Assembly: GCA_038326165.1 (NCBI GenBank)
Contig: JBBQJT010000016.1
Coordinates: 1 to 61,328, forward strand
Reading direction: 5' to 3'
DNA from: JAEUUM01 sp038326165
GTDB taxonomy: Bacteria > Bacteroidota > Bacteroidia > Chitinophagales > Saprospiraceae
DNA length: 61,328 nucleotides
Part shown: piece after piece, positions 36,325 to 44,804 of the stretch
How positions within the stretch are numbered: position 1 is the stretch's first letter
How the letters are laid out: each line of letters opens with the position of its first letter
Notes under the pieces: generated by a model
What the model saw: the letters and a program-made list of their open reading frames with translations, nothing else
What the model was told of the DNA's origin: nothing
Databases searched by the model: none
Program-made: the position numbers and the translations under genes

Positions 36325-37202
36325 AATTCTACATTTCACTTTTAACAATCGCTGCCATTTTTTCAATGACCCAATGTAAAAATGGTGCAGCAGGAGGAAC
36401 AGGTTCTTCCAGAAATTTAGCCGATGGGTTAGACCTGACTATCGTGGAGTCAAAAGGCAAAAAAGACAGTATTAAGACTGGAGATAAAATCTACTATGTT
36501 GGTACCGTTTATTTGAATGACTCAGCTACAGGCCCGGCTTATGCAGGTTCAATGGTTATCCCTCCGTACGAGGTTTTCCAAGGCAAAAAACCAGTTGTAT
36601 TTGATATGATTTCTGCCATCTTTGAAGGTGACAGCGCTTATATTATTCAAACCTTTGAAACGGATACAGTTTTTCAAAATCAGGTTCCTCTGAAGAAAGG
36701 CGACAAGGTTAAGACTGCAATGCGTATCATTAAGAGAGTTGGAAAAGATGCAGTTGATGAAGAAAAAAAGACTCTTTTCTTGACTCGTGAATCACGCATC
36801 AAAACAATGGGAACAATGATTGATGAATTGAAATCTGCTGGAACTGTATCTGGCATGAAAACAACAGCATCAGGTATCAAATACATCTTGCATGAAAATG
36901 GTAATGCTCCAGTTGCTAAATCTGGTGAATCAGTAAATGTTCATTACATCGGCATGACTGACAACAAGGAAGTCTTTGATGACAGCTTCAGTCGTGGACA
37001 AACCTTCAGCACCGCTGTTGGAAAAGGTCAAGTTATTCCAGGTTGGGATGAGCTATTGCAATTAGTTCCTCAAGGTTCAAGTCTTACAGCAGTTATCCCT
37101 GCTAATTTGGCTTATGGGGCACAAGGTGCAGGTGAAAAGATCGCACCAAATGCAACCCTATATTTTTACATGCAGATCGAAAAACCAGTTTCAGGTAAAT
37201 AA
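36321..37202 (+). CDS. FKBP-type peptidyl-prolyl isomerase lipoprotein
   Basis: A 293-residue lipoprotein: MKFYISLLTIAAIFSMTQC ends at a lipobox-like cysteine (Cys19). Residues about 30-170 form an N-terminal helical/degenerate FKBP-like part, and about 185-290 an FKBP domain with VNVHYIGMTD, FDDSFSRGQ, VIPGWDELLQ and IPANLAYGAQGAG. It probably assists folding of envelope proteins. Cotranscribed with the DHH gene; prfB follows 12 bases later. Confidence 0.9.
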   Translation: MKFYISLLTIAAIFSMTQCKNGAAGGTGSSRNLADGLDLTIVESKGKKDSIKTGDKIYYVGTVYLNDSATGPAYAGSMVIPPYEVFQGKKPVVFDMISAIFEGDSAYIIQTFETDTVFQNQVPLKKGDKVKTAMRIIKRVGKDAVDEEKKTLFLTRESRIKTMGTMIDELKSAGTVSGMKTTASGIKYILHENGNAPVAKSGESVNVHYIGMTDNKEVFDDSFSRGQTFSTAVGKGQVIPGWDELLQLVPQGSSLTAVIPANLAYGAQGAGEKIAPNATLYFYMQIEKPVSGK

Positions 37203-37214
37203 TTAAAAGTATTC

Positions 37215-38295
37215 ATGACAATTGAACAATTGAATGAACTTAGGTCCAGATTGGACTTGCTTAGGAGGTATCTTTGACGTCGCTCAACGCGAAATATTAA
37301 TAGAGGAGAAAAGTCAACTTTCTCTTGATCCCAATTTTTGGGATAATCCTGTGGCAGCTGAAGCTACTTTGAAGGAACTCAAACTCAATAAAAAATGGGT
37401 GGAAAGTTTCCAAAAAGGAGCTTCAGAAGTCGAGGACCTAGAAGTCCTATTTGAGTTTCAAAAAGAAGGAGAAGTCACCGCAGAACAAGTTGATGAGCAA
37501 TATGACATAGCTTTAGCGGTTATGGAAGACATGGAATTCCGTTCTACCTTGAATAAAAAAGAGGATGAGCTGAATTGTATCATTGAGATCAATGCGGGAG
37601 CAGGTGGAACTGAAGCTTGTGATTGGGCACAAATGCTCATGCGCATGTACACGATGTGGGCACAACGCAATGATTTTAAATGTTCAGAACTAAGTATTCA
37701 GGAGGGTGATGTGGCTGGTATCAAGTCCGTTTCACTCGAAATAACTGGAGATTATGTTTTTGGATTGCTGAAAGGAGAGAACGGTGTTCATCGTTTGGTC
37801 CGTATTTCACCATATAATTCTCAAGGAAAGCGGATGACAAGTTTTGCTTCAGTCTATGTCCACCCAATGGTTGATGATAGTATCGAAATAGAAATCAATC
37901 CCGTTGATATAGAATGGGATACTTTTCGCGCAAGTGGAGCTGGAGGTCAGCATGTCAACAAAACTGAATCCGCAGTTAGAGTAAGACATTTACCAAGTGG
38001 AATAGCTGTTGAATGCCAGCAAGAGCGTTCACAACATCAAAATAGAGAGAAAGCACTTCAAGTTCTGAAATCTAGACTCTATGAATTGGAACTACAACGT
38101 CAGTTTGAAGCTAGAGACGCAATTGAAGCTCAGAAAATGAAGAATGAATGGGGTAGCCAAATTCGAAGTTATGTTCTTGATGACCGCAGAGTCAAAGATC
38201 ATAGAACCAATTTTATCAATAACAATACTGATGCTGTTCTTGATGGTGATATAGATGGGTTTCTGAAGGCTTATCTAATGCATAAAGTTTCCTGA
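37215..38295 (+). CDS. prfB: Peptide chain release factor 2 (programmed +1 frameshift)
   Basis: RF2 releases peptides at UGA and UAA. The start ATG 37215 reads MTIEQLNELRSRLDLLRRYL and then hits in-frame TGA at 37275-37277. Skipping T37275 continues as DVAQREILIEEK to 38295, so the CDS is join(37215..37274, 37276..38295), 359 residues. Downstream are the GGQ loop (SGAGGQHVNKTES) and the SPF-type anticodon region near EISPYNSQ-like RISPYNSQGKR. Reading only the second frame from 37234 gives a wrong N-terminus. The stop overlaps the next ATG (TGATG). Confidence 0.97.
37263..37278 (+). promoter_or_regulatory. prfB frameshift signal AGGAGG-TAT-CTT-TGA-C
   Basis: An internal Shine-Dalgarno sequence AGGAGG lies three bases before the slippery CTT, followed by TGA C. 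This is almost identical to the E. coli RF2 signal, in which low RF2 favours the shift and thereby autoregulates RF2. Confidence 0.95.
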
Positions 38296-39158
38296 TGCGT
38301 GTTTCTGATTTTTCATTTATACCCAGCAGAGTTTTTAGGCTTTTTCAAGTGAGCTTAATTGCTATATTTTTAGGCCGATTCTTGCAACATTGGTTCAGTG
38401 ATTTACCCTATCGTGTGCTAATTTGGGATGAAGCACTACTTAAGCCTATCGTTGAACAACTTGGTTGTACCTGGGAATATTATGCCAATACTTTTGCATC
38501 CGACCAACATATTTTTCTTCTGATTCGTGTCTTGAGCATCTTCATGATTTTATCAATTGTATGGGTAATTCGTCCTGACAACAAGAATAACTTACTGAGG
38601 ATAGCAACAATTATTGCCGTTTTTCTACTGTTTGCTATAACATTTGCATACTGGAAAGACTACTTCTGGAGTATTCCACAGTTAATGGAATTGTGTTTGC
38701 ACTGGATGCTTCCGCTAGCATTTTTACTTCATTGGACACAATGGTACAACTTTCAAAATTGGATATTTTTAGGTTTGGCATCAACTTTCATAGGTCATGG
38801 AATATATGCAACGGGGTATTTACCCTTACCCGGTAACTGGGTTGATCTGGCAATCAATAGTTTTAATTGTAGTGAGGGTATGGCTAAATTATTTCTCCAA
38901 ATTGTAGGTTACGGTGACGTAATTGCCTCATTACTGTTATTGGTTCCAAGACTGCGTCTTTATGGTTTATACTATATGGCTGTATGGGGTTTTTGCGCTA
39001 TGCTTGGCCGTGGAATTGGTATTCAATATATGGGTGATCCAATCTTTCAATTTTCAATCAGATTATTTAGTGAAATGATTATTCGTTTTCCTCAGTGGTT
39101 GGTAGCATTAGCCATGATCTATTGGTTGAGATTGGAACTAAGGTCGAAGCCAGTATGA
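38295..39158 (+). CDS. Integral membrane protein of unknown function
   Basis: A 287-residue protein with about seven hydrophobic segments separated by Trp/Tyr-rich loops (LIWDEALLKPIVEQLG, LLHWTQWYNFQNW, LPGNWVDLAINSF). It resembles DoxX-like or vitamin-K-epoxide-like membrane proteins in helix pattern only; no family is assigned. Its start overlaps the prfB stop, so it is likely cotranscribed. Its last 40 bases overlap the convergent kinase gene. Confidence 0.7.
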   Translation: MRVSDFSFIPSRVFRLFQVSLIAIFLGRFLQHWFSDLPYRVLIWDEALLKPIVEQLGCTWEYYANTFASDQHIFLLIRVLSIFMILSIVWVIRPDNKNNLLRIATIIAVFLLFAITFAYWKDYFWSIPQLMELCLHWMLPLAFLLHWTQWYNFQNWIFLGLASTFIGHGIYATGYLPLPGNWVDLAINSFNCSEGMAKLFLQIVGYGDVIASLLLLVPRLRLYGLYYMAVWGFCAMLGRGIGIQYMGDPIFQFSIRLFSEMIIRFPQWLVALAMIYWLRLELRSKPV

Positions 39159-39982
39159 TATTGAACGAGCTTGCCAATTGGTTTTTGGATAATTATGCCA
39201 AGCTGAAGGTCCTCAAGTTGCAATTGTTCCATCAATTCATTCCTAAATAACTGTGCTATAGATCCGACAAAATGGATAGGATACTCAGTTACATTCGCAT
39301 ACTTTAGTAAGTTGAAATGAATAAAATCCTTAAATGATTTACGAATCAATAATTTGATAATAGGATTTTGGTAATGTTGAAGATAAAAAGGCGTAAGACT
39401 AGCCAAGAATACATTGGGTGCATCTCCATAAATATTATCAATCAGTTTTGTGGTGTCTTGAAATGTTTCAAAGGCTTTCGTTAGTTCATCGTCCAATTCA
39501 CGGTAAGCATAAGCTTGAACCAATAATTTTCCCAAGTAGAATCCACTTCCCTCATCACCCATTAAATACCCAAGGTTGAGGAACTGATCGGCAATATCAG
39601 TACCATTAAAAAAGCAGGAATTGGATCCAGTTCCCAAAATGCATGCAATACCCGAAGTGTTGATACAAGTCGCCCTGGCCGCCGCCAACAGATCATGATG
39701 AACTTCTATTTTTGCTTTGGGAAAAAAGATGCCAAGAATTTTTGATATAATTGCTTGGCGAATAGAACTGCCGCATCCCGATCCGTAGTAGTAAACTGAA
39801 TGTGTTTGGTTAGCCAATTCAGCGTTAACCAATACTTGAGAAATTTCTTGTGTAATGTGTTCTACTGATTGATAAACCGGATTCAAACCATTTCCACTTA
39901 GCTGTTGGAGACTGCCATTATCAGCTACAAAAATCCAGTCTGTTTTAGTAGCTCCACTTTCGACAATTAAAGTATATTCCAT
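39119..39982 (-). CDS. BadF/BadG/BcrA/BcrD-type ATPase, N-acetylglucosamine kinase-like
   Basis: A 287-residue ASKHA-fold kinase. Phosphate-1 motif ESGATKTDW (8-16), YYGSGCG, and the phosphate-2 motif CILGTGSNSCFF with GYLMGDEGSGFYLG are those of N-acetylglucosamine kinases in this family. It probably phosphorylates GlcNAc recovered from cell-wall turnover, using ATP. The start shares a base with the stop of the upstream secreted-protein gene. Confidence 0.87.
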   Translation of the reverse strand: MEYTLIVESGATKTDWIFVADNGSLQQLSGNGLNPVYQSVEHITQEISQVLVNAELANQTHSVYYYGSGCGSSIRQAIISKILGIFFPKAKIEVHHDLLAAARATCINTSGIACILGTGSNSCFFNGTDIADQFLNLGYLMGDEGSGFYLGKLLVQAYAYRELDDELTKAFETFQDTTKLIDNIYGDAPNVFLASLTPFYLQHYQNPIIKLLIRKSFKDFIHFNLLKYANVTEYPIHFVGSIAQLFRNELMEQLQLEDLQLGIIIQKPIGKLVQYHTGFDLSSNLNQ

Positions 39983-40881
39983 TATTGGTAAAAATATTTC
40001 ACTTCAAAGGTAGCTCGTTCAGTGGGTTTGAAAGCTACATCATACCATCCTCGGTAAGAAACTCTGGAGGGAAGATAACTCCCATTGATTTCTTTAAGTT
40101 CCAACCTCATATTGACATCAAAGCTGTACAAGCTGTTGGAGTAGGCTGCATTTAAGGTTCTGCTTTTGACTTCTAGTGTTGAGGCATCAAAAACGGTAAC
40201 CATTTTTTTGATAACGGTTTGAGTAAAAAAGTATTTTTCCTTTTCCGTGACTTCAAAGACATAACTAAATGTCCCATTTTCCTCCTTCCTTCCCAATTTA
40301 AAGTGATATGCGTTTCGCATTTCATTTGAAAAAACAGCAAGCTTTCTACCAATAAATGGGATGTTGGAATTGTGTCCGGGTCTGAAAACAAAATTTTTTA
40401 ATTCGCTGTAATACAATTGTTTATTATTCGACTTTTGATTTATTAATTCAGAACAAAACCTACCAATCCTTACAAATACCTTTTCATACATCTTGGCTGT
40501 AAAAGAACGTGGCTCCCGTTTATCTTTGTAATAATTCTTAGAAGTGTGCAGATCTAGCCATTTGGTATCTCCACAACCGTAGTTGAATTGGTGATTGGTT
40601 CTTCCTTCTAATTCCTCTTTTTTGATCCACTTCTTATCATGCAATGTGCAATGATGGTAGGCATTGTGGTTATTAAATTTTAGCTCTTGGAATGCTTTTA
40701 GCAAACTGGAGTCTTTCAACATTAGTTTTATGAAAAAATCTATATCAAAGCTTGAACGGGGAGCCGTTACCATGAATTCATCTAACTCAATAGATTTACG
40801 CCAGTATTCCAAAGAATCCTCATTTTGCGCCTTCAAATTGAGACAAATAAAAAAAAAGAAGACCGCACTAACGTATTTCAT
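39982..40881 (-). CDS. Exported protein of unknown function
   Basis: A 299-residue protein with signal peptide (1-18, ending NLKAQ). The body is basic and rich in Tyr, Lys and His. A short VTAPRSSFDID segment resembles the linker after carboxypeptidase-like domains in Bacteroidota, and the C-terminal half looks strand-rich like the DUF5686-associated proteins. I cannot name a family. It precedes the GlcNAc-kinase gene with a one-base overlap (TAATG) and diverges from hbd. Confidence 0.65.
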   Translation of the reverse strand: MKYVSAVFFFFICLNLKAQNEDSLEYWRKSIELDEFMVTAPRSSFDIDFFIKLMLKDSSLLKAFQELKFNNHNAYHHCTLHDKKWIKKEELEGRTNHQFNYGCGDTKWLDLHTSKNYYKDKREPRSFTAKMYEKVFVRIGRFCSELINQKSNNKQLYYSELKNFVFRPGHNSNIPFIGRKLAVFSNEMRNAYHFKLGRKEENGTFSYVFEVTEKEKYFFTQTVIKKMVTVFDASTLEVKSRTLNAAYSNSLYSFDVNMRLELKEINGSYLPSRVSYRGWYDVAFKPTERATFEVKYFYQ

Positions 40882-40902
40882 AAGCCTAAGATAGAAAGGT
40901 AT

Positions 40903-40910
40903 TATCTTTA
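40903..40910 (+). promoter_or_regulatory. -7-like box TATCTTTA before hbd
   Basis: One mismatch from TAnnTTTG, 24 bases before the ATG at 40935. A weaker minus-strand box (40886-40893, TATCTTAG) lies four bases before the divergent start. Confidence 0.35.
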
Positions 40911-40934
40911 CGGCTTAATAATTGAACAAAAAAA

Positions 40935-41825
40935 ATGAAACGAATAGTTGTTATTGGCGCTGGAACAATGGGAAATGGCATTGCCCATGTGTTTGCGATG
41001 AATGGTTATGAAACAAGATTGGTAGACGTATCTTCAACTGCACTTGAAAAAGGAATGGCCAATATCAACAAGAACTTGGATAGAATGGTTGCAAAGGCAA
41101 GTATGACTGAGGATCAAAAGGCTGCAACTCTCGATAATTTAAGGACATTTACCAATTTGGGGGAGGCAGTTTCAAGTGCGGATTTGGTCATTGAAGCAGC
41201 TACGGAGAATAGCACCCTTAAAAAAACAATATTTGCTGACTTGGATCAGACATGCGGGCCAAATACAATTTTAGCTACCAATACTTCATCTATCTCTATT
41301 ACTGAGATTGCTGCAGCTACCAAGCGAGGTGATAAAGTAATCGGAATGCACTTTATGAACCCTGTGCCTGTTATGAAATTGGTTGAAATTATCAGAGGTT
41401 ATACTACAAGTAATGAAACAACCAATGCCATTATGGATCTTTCCAAATCTTTGGGGAAGGTACCCGTTGAAGTGAATGATTACCCTGGTTTTGTTGCAAA
41501 TAGAATTTTGATGCCCATGATCAATGAAGCAATAATTAGCCTGCACGAGGGAGTAGGTGGAGTTGAAGAAATTGACACGGTCATGAAACTAGGAATGGCT
41601 CATCCAATGGGTCCATTACAACTTGCCGATTTTATTGGTTTGGATATTTGTTTGGCTATAATGCGAGTCATGCAGAATGGATTTGGTCAATCCAAATATG
41701 CTCCATGTCCATTATTGGTCAACATGGTCACAGCCGGTAAATTGGGTGTAAAATCAGGCGAAGGATTCTATGTTCATACACCAGGAAGTAAAGATCTGGT
41801 AGTGGCACCTAATTTTATGAAGTAA
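40935..41825 (+). CDS. 3-hydroxybutyryl-CoA dehydrogenase
   Basis: A 296-residue NAD-dependent 3-hydroxyacyl-CoA dehydrogenase of the Hbd/PaaH type, for fatty-acid or butyrate-type metabolism. Rossmann motif VIGAGTMGNGIAHVFAMNG (5-23), catalytic/substrate segments ATNTSSISITEIA and GMHFMNPVPVMKLVEI with the active His, and NDYPGFVANRILMP. Single transcription unit; it converges with mqnB. Confidence 0.93.
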   Translation: MKRIVVIGAGTMGNGIAHVFAMNGYETRLVDVSSTALEKGMANINKNLDRMVAKASMTEDQKAATLDNLRTFTNLGEAVSSADLVIEAATENSTLKKTIFADLDQTCGPNTILATNTSSISITEIAAATKRGDKVIGMHFMNPVPVMKLVEIIRGYTTSNETTNAIMDLSKSLGKVPVEVNDYPGFVANRILMPMINEAIISLHEGVGGVEEIDTVMKLGMAHPMGPLQLADFIGLDICLAIMRVMQNGFGQSKYAPCPLLVNMVTAGKLGVKSGEGFYVHTPGSKDLVVAPNFMK

Positions 41826-41858
41826 TAGGAACCAAAAAGCCTACACCAACTTTTCATT

Positions 41859-42515
41859 TTACAATGTTTCAAGGAATTCTGGTAATTGATTGTGGCAGAA
41901 TTCCGAAAGATTGCCCAGCGCAAGTGGGATTTGCCATTTTGAACGGTCCCTTGGCTCTACTTTATTGCTTATCGCCCTCACGCAAGAAAAAGGAATTTGA
42001 CCCATGCATAAACTAAAAACTGGTGCAGATTCCATGGTCTCAATTTGAGCCAAAGGGTAGTTTTGCATCAGTTGAATAATTTGTTTTGATTCCCCAGAAG
42101 CGCTGTTCACTGTAAGTGCATTTACCGAGCGTAAGTTTTTATTGAAAACTAATTGGGGATTGGTCAATTCATCATGAAATTGAAATCCTCTTGTTTTCTC
42201 CGTAAGATTTAATTCTGATAGCTTCATAAACCGCCCATCTGCATCTATTGCACCCAAACCTGCATAGGTATCAGAACGGAGCTCCACAATTTCGCCCAAA
42301 TTCAAAGAATTGTCATAACTTCCAGCAATACCTAACTGAAAAACAAACTGTGGTTTCAGTGAAAGAATAGCTTTAGTTAAAGAAAATACCGTGGAAGGGA
42401 CGCCAACGCCACTTACCAAATAATGTATATCGAATTTATCAGACTCTAACTTGGAGGAGAAAATATAGGCCAATTCCAGTTCAGTAGGACAAGTGATAAG
42501 TATTACTGGCTTCAT
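41859..42515 (-). CDS. mqnB: Futalosine hydrolase
   Basis: MqnB removes hypoxanthine from futalosine in the alternative menaquinone pathway. The 218-residue protein has the nucleosidase fold with FQLGIAGSYD, ETMESAPVFS and RAISNKVEPRDRSKW. The start overlaps the stop of the upstream barrel gene by four bases, so it is the last gene of the eight-gene cluster beginning at 49145. The menaquinone role need not be related to the cluster. Confidence 0.9.
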   Translation of the reverse strand: MKPVILITCPTELELAYIFSSKLESDKFDIHYLVSGVGVPSTVFSLTKAILSLKPQFVFQLGIAGSYDNSLNLGEIVELRSDTYAGLGAIDADGRFMKLSELNLTEKTRGFQFHDELTNPQLVFNKNLRSVNALTVNSASGESKQIIQLMQNYPLAQIETMESAPVFSLCMGQIPFSCVRAISNKVEPRDRSKWQIPLALGNLSEFCHNQLPEFLETL

Positions 42516-43327
42516 AAACCGTATGATAAGCCAAGGGCTGGCGTAAAGCCAAGTGTATTATGCCAGGCAGCAGAAGTATCCAAAATTAGGGTCTTCATAA
42601 TCCTCAATCCGAATCCGAAAGTGGCCTCAGCCGGATAGGTGTGGGCACCTGCACGTAGAGATAACAGTTGATAAGGCTGATAAATTATGCCAAACCTGAA
42701 ATCTTGTTTCTGATTCAAAACTTTGACAATCTCACCAACCACACTCAGTTTGTTGCTGGCAGTATATACGCCACCAAAAGCTAAAATAGCTGGCAACCTT
42801 TGTTCTTCACTGAATTTGGGACGATTTGGGTTTTGTACAGTGGTATATAATCTGAGATTGGAATTGACACGTGCATCCAAACCCAATTGGAAACCTGGAA
42901 TGGATTTTTGTCCATAATCTCTAATATTGACGTTGAGATATTGGAAGCCTGCTCCAATGCTTAAGAACTTTGTTAATTTTCGACCATAAGATAATTGAAT
43001 CAAGGATTCGCGATACAAGTCAAAACCAAATGATTGGGCAGTTATTCCCATACCAGAGTTCTTTAATGGGATGGCCAGTCCAGCATTTATATTTTGAAGC
43101 TCCGCTGTGACAAATCTTCTATCGGCAGTTATTCCTCCTTGAAGTGTTTTAATGTTGGCTATTGCAGTTGGATTGAAACCCATGCTCCGGTAATCACTGA
43201 AACCACCGCTAGCATAACCAGTTCCTATATTTCCTGCTGAAAATATATTGGATATCAACTGTTGACCTTGCGCCAATTGGCATACAAACATTGCAAGAAT
43301 CGTGAACTTTAAATTTTTCACCTTCAT
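42512..43327 (-). CDS. Outer-membrane beta-barrel protein (PorV/PorQ-like)
   Basis: A 271-residue exported protein with a signal peptide (1-21, ending QLAQGQ) and a strand-rich body: GTGYASGGFSDYRSMGFNPT near the N-terminus, then repeated alternating hydrophobic strands. The opening glycine-rich segment with FNPTAIA resembles PorV/PorQ and the FadL/UPF0164-like barrels. Eight bases separate it from the ABC ATPase gene, which suggests it forms the outer-membrane part of that system, but this is inference. Confidence 0.65.
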   Translation of the reverse strand: MKVKNLKFTILAMFVCQLAQGQQLISNIFSAGNIGTGYASGGFSDYRSMGFNPTAIANIKTLQGGITADRRFVTAELQNINAGLAIPLKNSGMGITAQSFGFDLYRESLIQLSYGRKLTKFLSIGAGFQYLNVNIRDYGQKSIPGFQLGLDARVNSNLRLYTTVQNPNRPKFSEEQRLPAILAFGGVYTASNKLSVVGEIVKVLNQKQDFRFGIIYQPYQLLSLRAGAHTYPAEATFGFGLRIMKTLILDTSAAWHNTLGFTPALGLSYGL

Positions 43328-43335
43328 CCAGTCTT

Positions 43336-44115
43336 TTATTTCATGTCAGTTACTTCAACCATTGCATCTTCAACTTGCTGCACCAATTCAATGAATCGAG
43401 GATGACGCTTAAGTTCTTTGTTTCTTTCCAGTGGTAAATCTACAGCGATCTGTTTAACTATTCTAGAGGGTGGTGATTTCATGATATAAATTTCGTCTGC
43501 AAGAAATACTGCTTCCGAAATATCATGGGTTACAAAGACAATAGTAGAATTGAATTTTCGCCAAATATCAGTCAATAATTCCTGCATTTGCAGCCTAGTC
43601 TTAATGTCCAATGCACCAAATGGTTCGTCCATTAGTAGAACATCCGAATTAGCCAATAAGCTTCTTGCTATAGCTACTCTTTGCAATTGTCCGCCAGACA
43701 GAGTAGGGTATTGAGCGTATTTCTTTTCATGCCCACTCAAACCGACCATGTTGATCATTTCATGTGCTTTTTCCATTCTTTCCTTGTACTCGATACCTTT
43801 GAATTGAAGCGCCAATGCAACGTTTTGTTCAACCGTCATCCATGGTAGAGATGAATACTCTTGAAATACCATACTGGCTCTGTTGTCCGGCCCAACTTTT
43901 TTACCTTGAAGTATAACCTCCCCTTCAGTAGGCTGTTGCAAACCTGCAATATAGCGCAATAAGGTAGATTTGCCGCAACCTGACATACCTAGTATTACTG
44001 CAAATTGTCCTTGAGCAGGCTTATCAACAATGCTGAAATTTAAATCGTTCAAGACTACAACACGCCCTTCATCGTAGGTTTGTTTGACTCCTGTCAATTC
44101 TATTATGTTGCTCAT
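43336..44115 (-). CDS. ABC transporter ATP-binding protein (NitT/TauT/Ssu class)
   Basis: A 259-residue ATPase. Walker A GMSGCGKST (43-51), Q-loop FQEYSSLPW, signature LSGGQLQRVAIARS (139-152), Walker B VLLMDEPFGALD (159-170) and H-loop VTHDISEAVFLAD. Its sequence type is that of nitrate/sulfonate/taurine/thiamine-precursor importers. ATG 44115 (MSNIIELTGV) is chosen; a longer frame reaches into the upstream oxidase gene and would lack homology. It lies five bases after the oxidase-like gene, away from the permease by one gene. Confidence 0.92.
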   Translation of the reverse strand: MSNIIELTGVKQTYDEGRVVVLNDLNFSIVDKPAQGQFAVILGMSGCGKSTLLRYIAGLQQPTEGEVILQGKKVGPDNRASMVFQEYSSLPWMTVEQNVALALQFKGIEYKERMEKAHEMINMVGLSGHEKKYAQYPTLSGGQLQRVAIARSLLANSDVLLMDEPFGALDIKTRLQMQELLTDIWRKFNSTIVFVTHDISEAVFLADEIYIMKSPPSRIVKQIAVDLPLERNKELKRHPRFIELVQQVEDAMVEVTDMK

Positions 44116-44120
44116 AGTTT

Positions 44121-44804
44121 TTAGTTTTGAGGTAACTCTGCCTCTATGCCATCCCAGAAAAGAATTTCTGCTTCGATGGCTAGAAGAGCTCCTTTGGTTA
44201 TGCTTTCTTGGCTTGAAATGTCTCTTGCCCAAGGAAATAACACACTTATCATTTCACTATAATGTTCTTCATCTAAACTGATATGTTCTTTCCAAAAAAT
44301 AGCTTCTCGACTGGTCACATCGGGAGACTTCATCAATCCGTCATAGATAATACTGTATTCTTGGTTGGTAAAAAACTCTGTACCAGGACCCAATGCACCT
44401 AAAGCGGTTAGGAAATTATCTGATTTGCAAACTTTCAACATCACCTCAATGCAAGTAGTTGTTGATTTAAGTGGTATTGATACTTCTATTTCTTCAGGCA
44501 TTAAATCTAAGCCCAAAAGGAATTTATAATATAAATTTCTATGAGATTTACGAATTTTACCACTGCCATGTTCTTCCCAAAGATTTTCAATTAAAGGCAT
44601 TCTAGTGATGTCATCTTCAATATTGGAAGCTGCGGCTGCCAAAAATTTAGGAAAAGCCCGACAATAATGCCAATATTGCAAACCAAAGTACTGTAATTGA
44701 TTTAGACTCAATTCGCCTGAACTGATCCTTTTTAAGAATTTGTGATCCAGAATCTTTTCGATCTCAGGTTCTAATTGCTTTTCTAAATCTTTGAAGAACT
44801 TCAT
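44121..44804 (-). CDS. Heme-oxygenase-like diiron oxidase candidate (TenA/PqqC/CADD fold)
   Basis: A 227-residue helical protein of the TenA/PqqC/heme-oxygenase-like superfamily. The candidate metal ligands are E77 or E78 (NLWEEHG), H88 (KSHRNLY), E143 (PGTEFF), and H174, D178, H181 in EHISLDEEH. The H-x3-D-x2-H pattern and His88 match, as I recall, the diiron site of Chlamydia CADD, so this looks like a diiron oxidase rather than a TenA hydrolase. Its start overlaps the permease stop by four bases, so it is coupled to transport. Substrate unknown. Confidence 0.78.
   Translation of the reverse strand: MKFFKDLEKQLEPEIEKILDHKFLKRISSGELSLNQLQYFGLQYWHYCRAFPKFLAAAASNIEDDITRMPLIENLWEEHGSGKIRKSHRNLYYKFLLGLDLMPEEIEVSIPLKSTTTCIEVMLKVCKSDNFLTALGALGPGTEFFTNQEYSIIYDGLMKSPDVTSREAIFWKEHISLDEEHYSEMISVLFPWARDISSQESITKGALLAIEAEILFWDGIEAELPQN

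Noticed and set aside
37234..37280. prfB as a simple CDS starting at 37234, or as a frameshifted pseudogene
   Set aside because: The ATG at 37215, the AGGAGG, CTT TGA C signal and the continuity of RF2 across the shift show normal programmed frameshifting.
44121..44804. TenA thiaminase II of a thiamine-precursor operon
   Set aside because: The complete H-x3-D-x2-H plus E/H/E ligand set points to a diiron oxidase, and no thiamine gene or TPP riboswitch is near.
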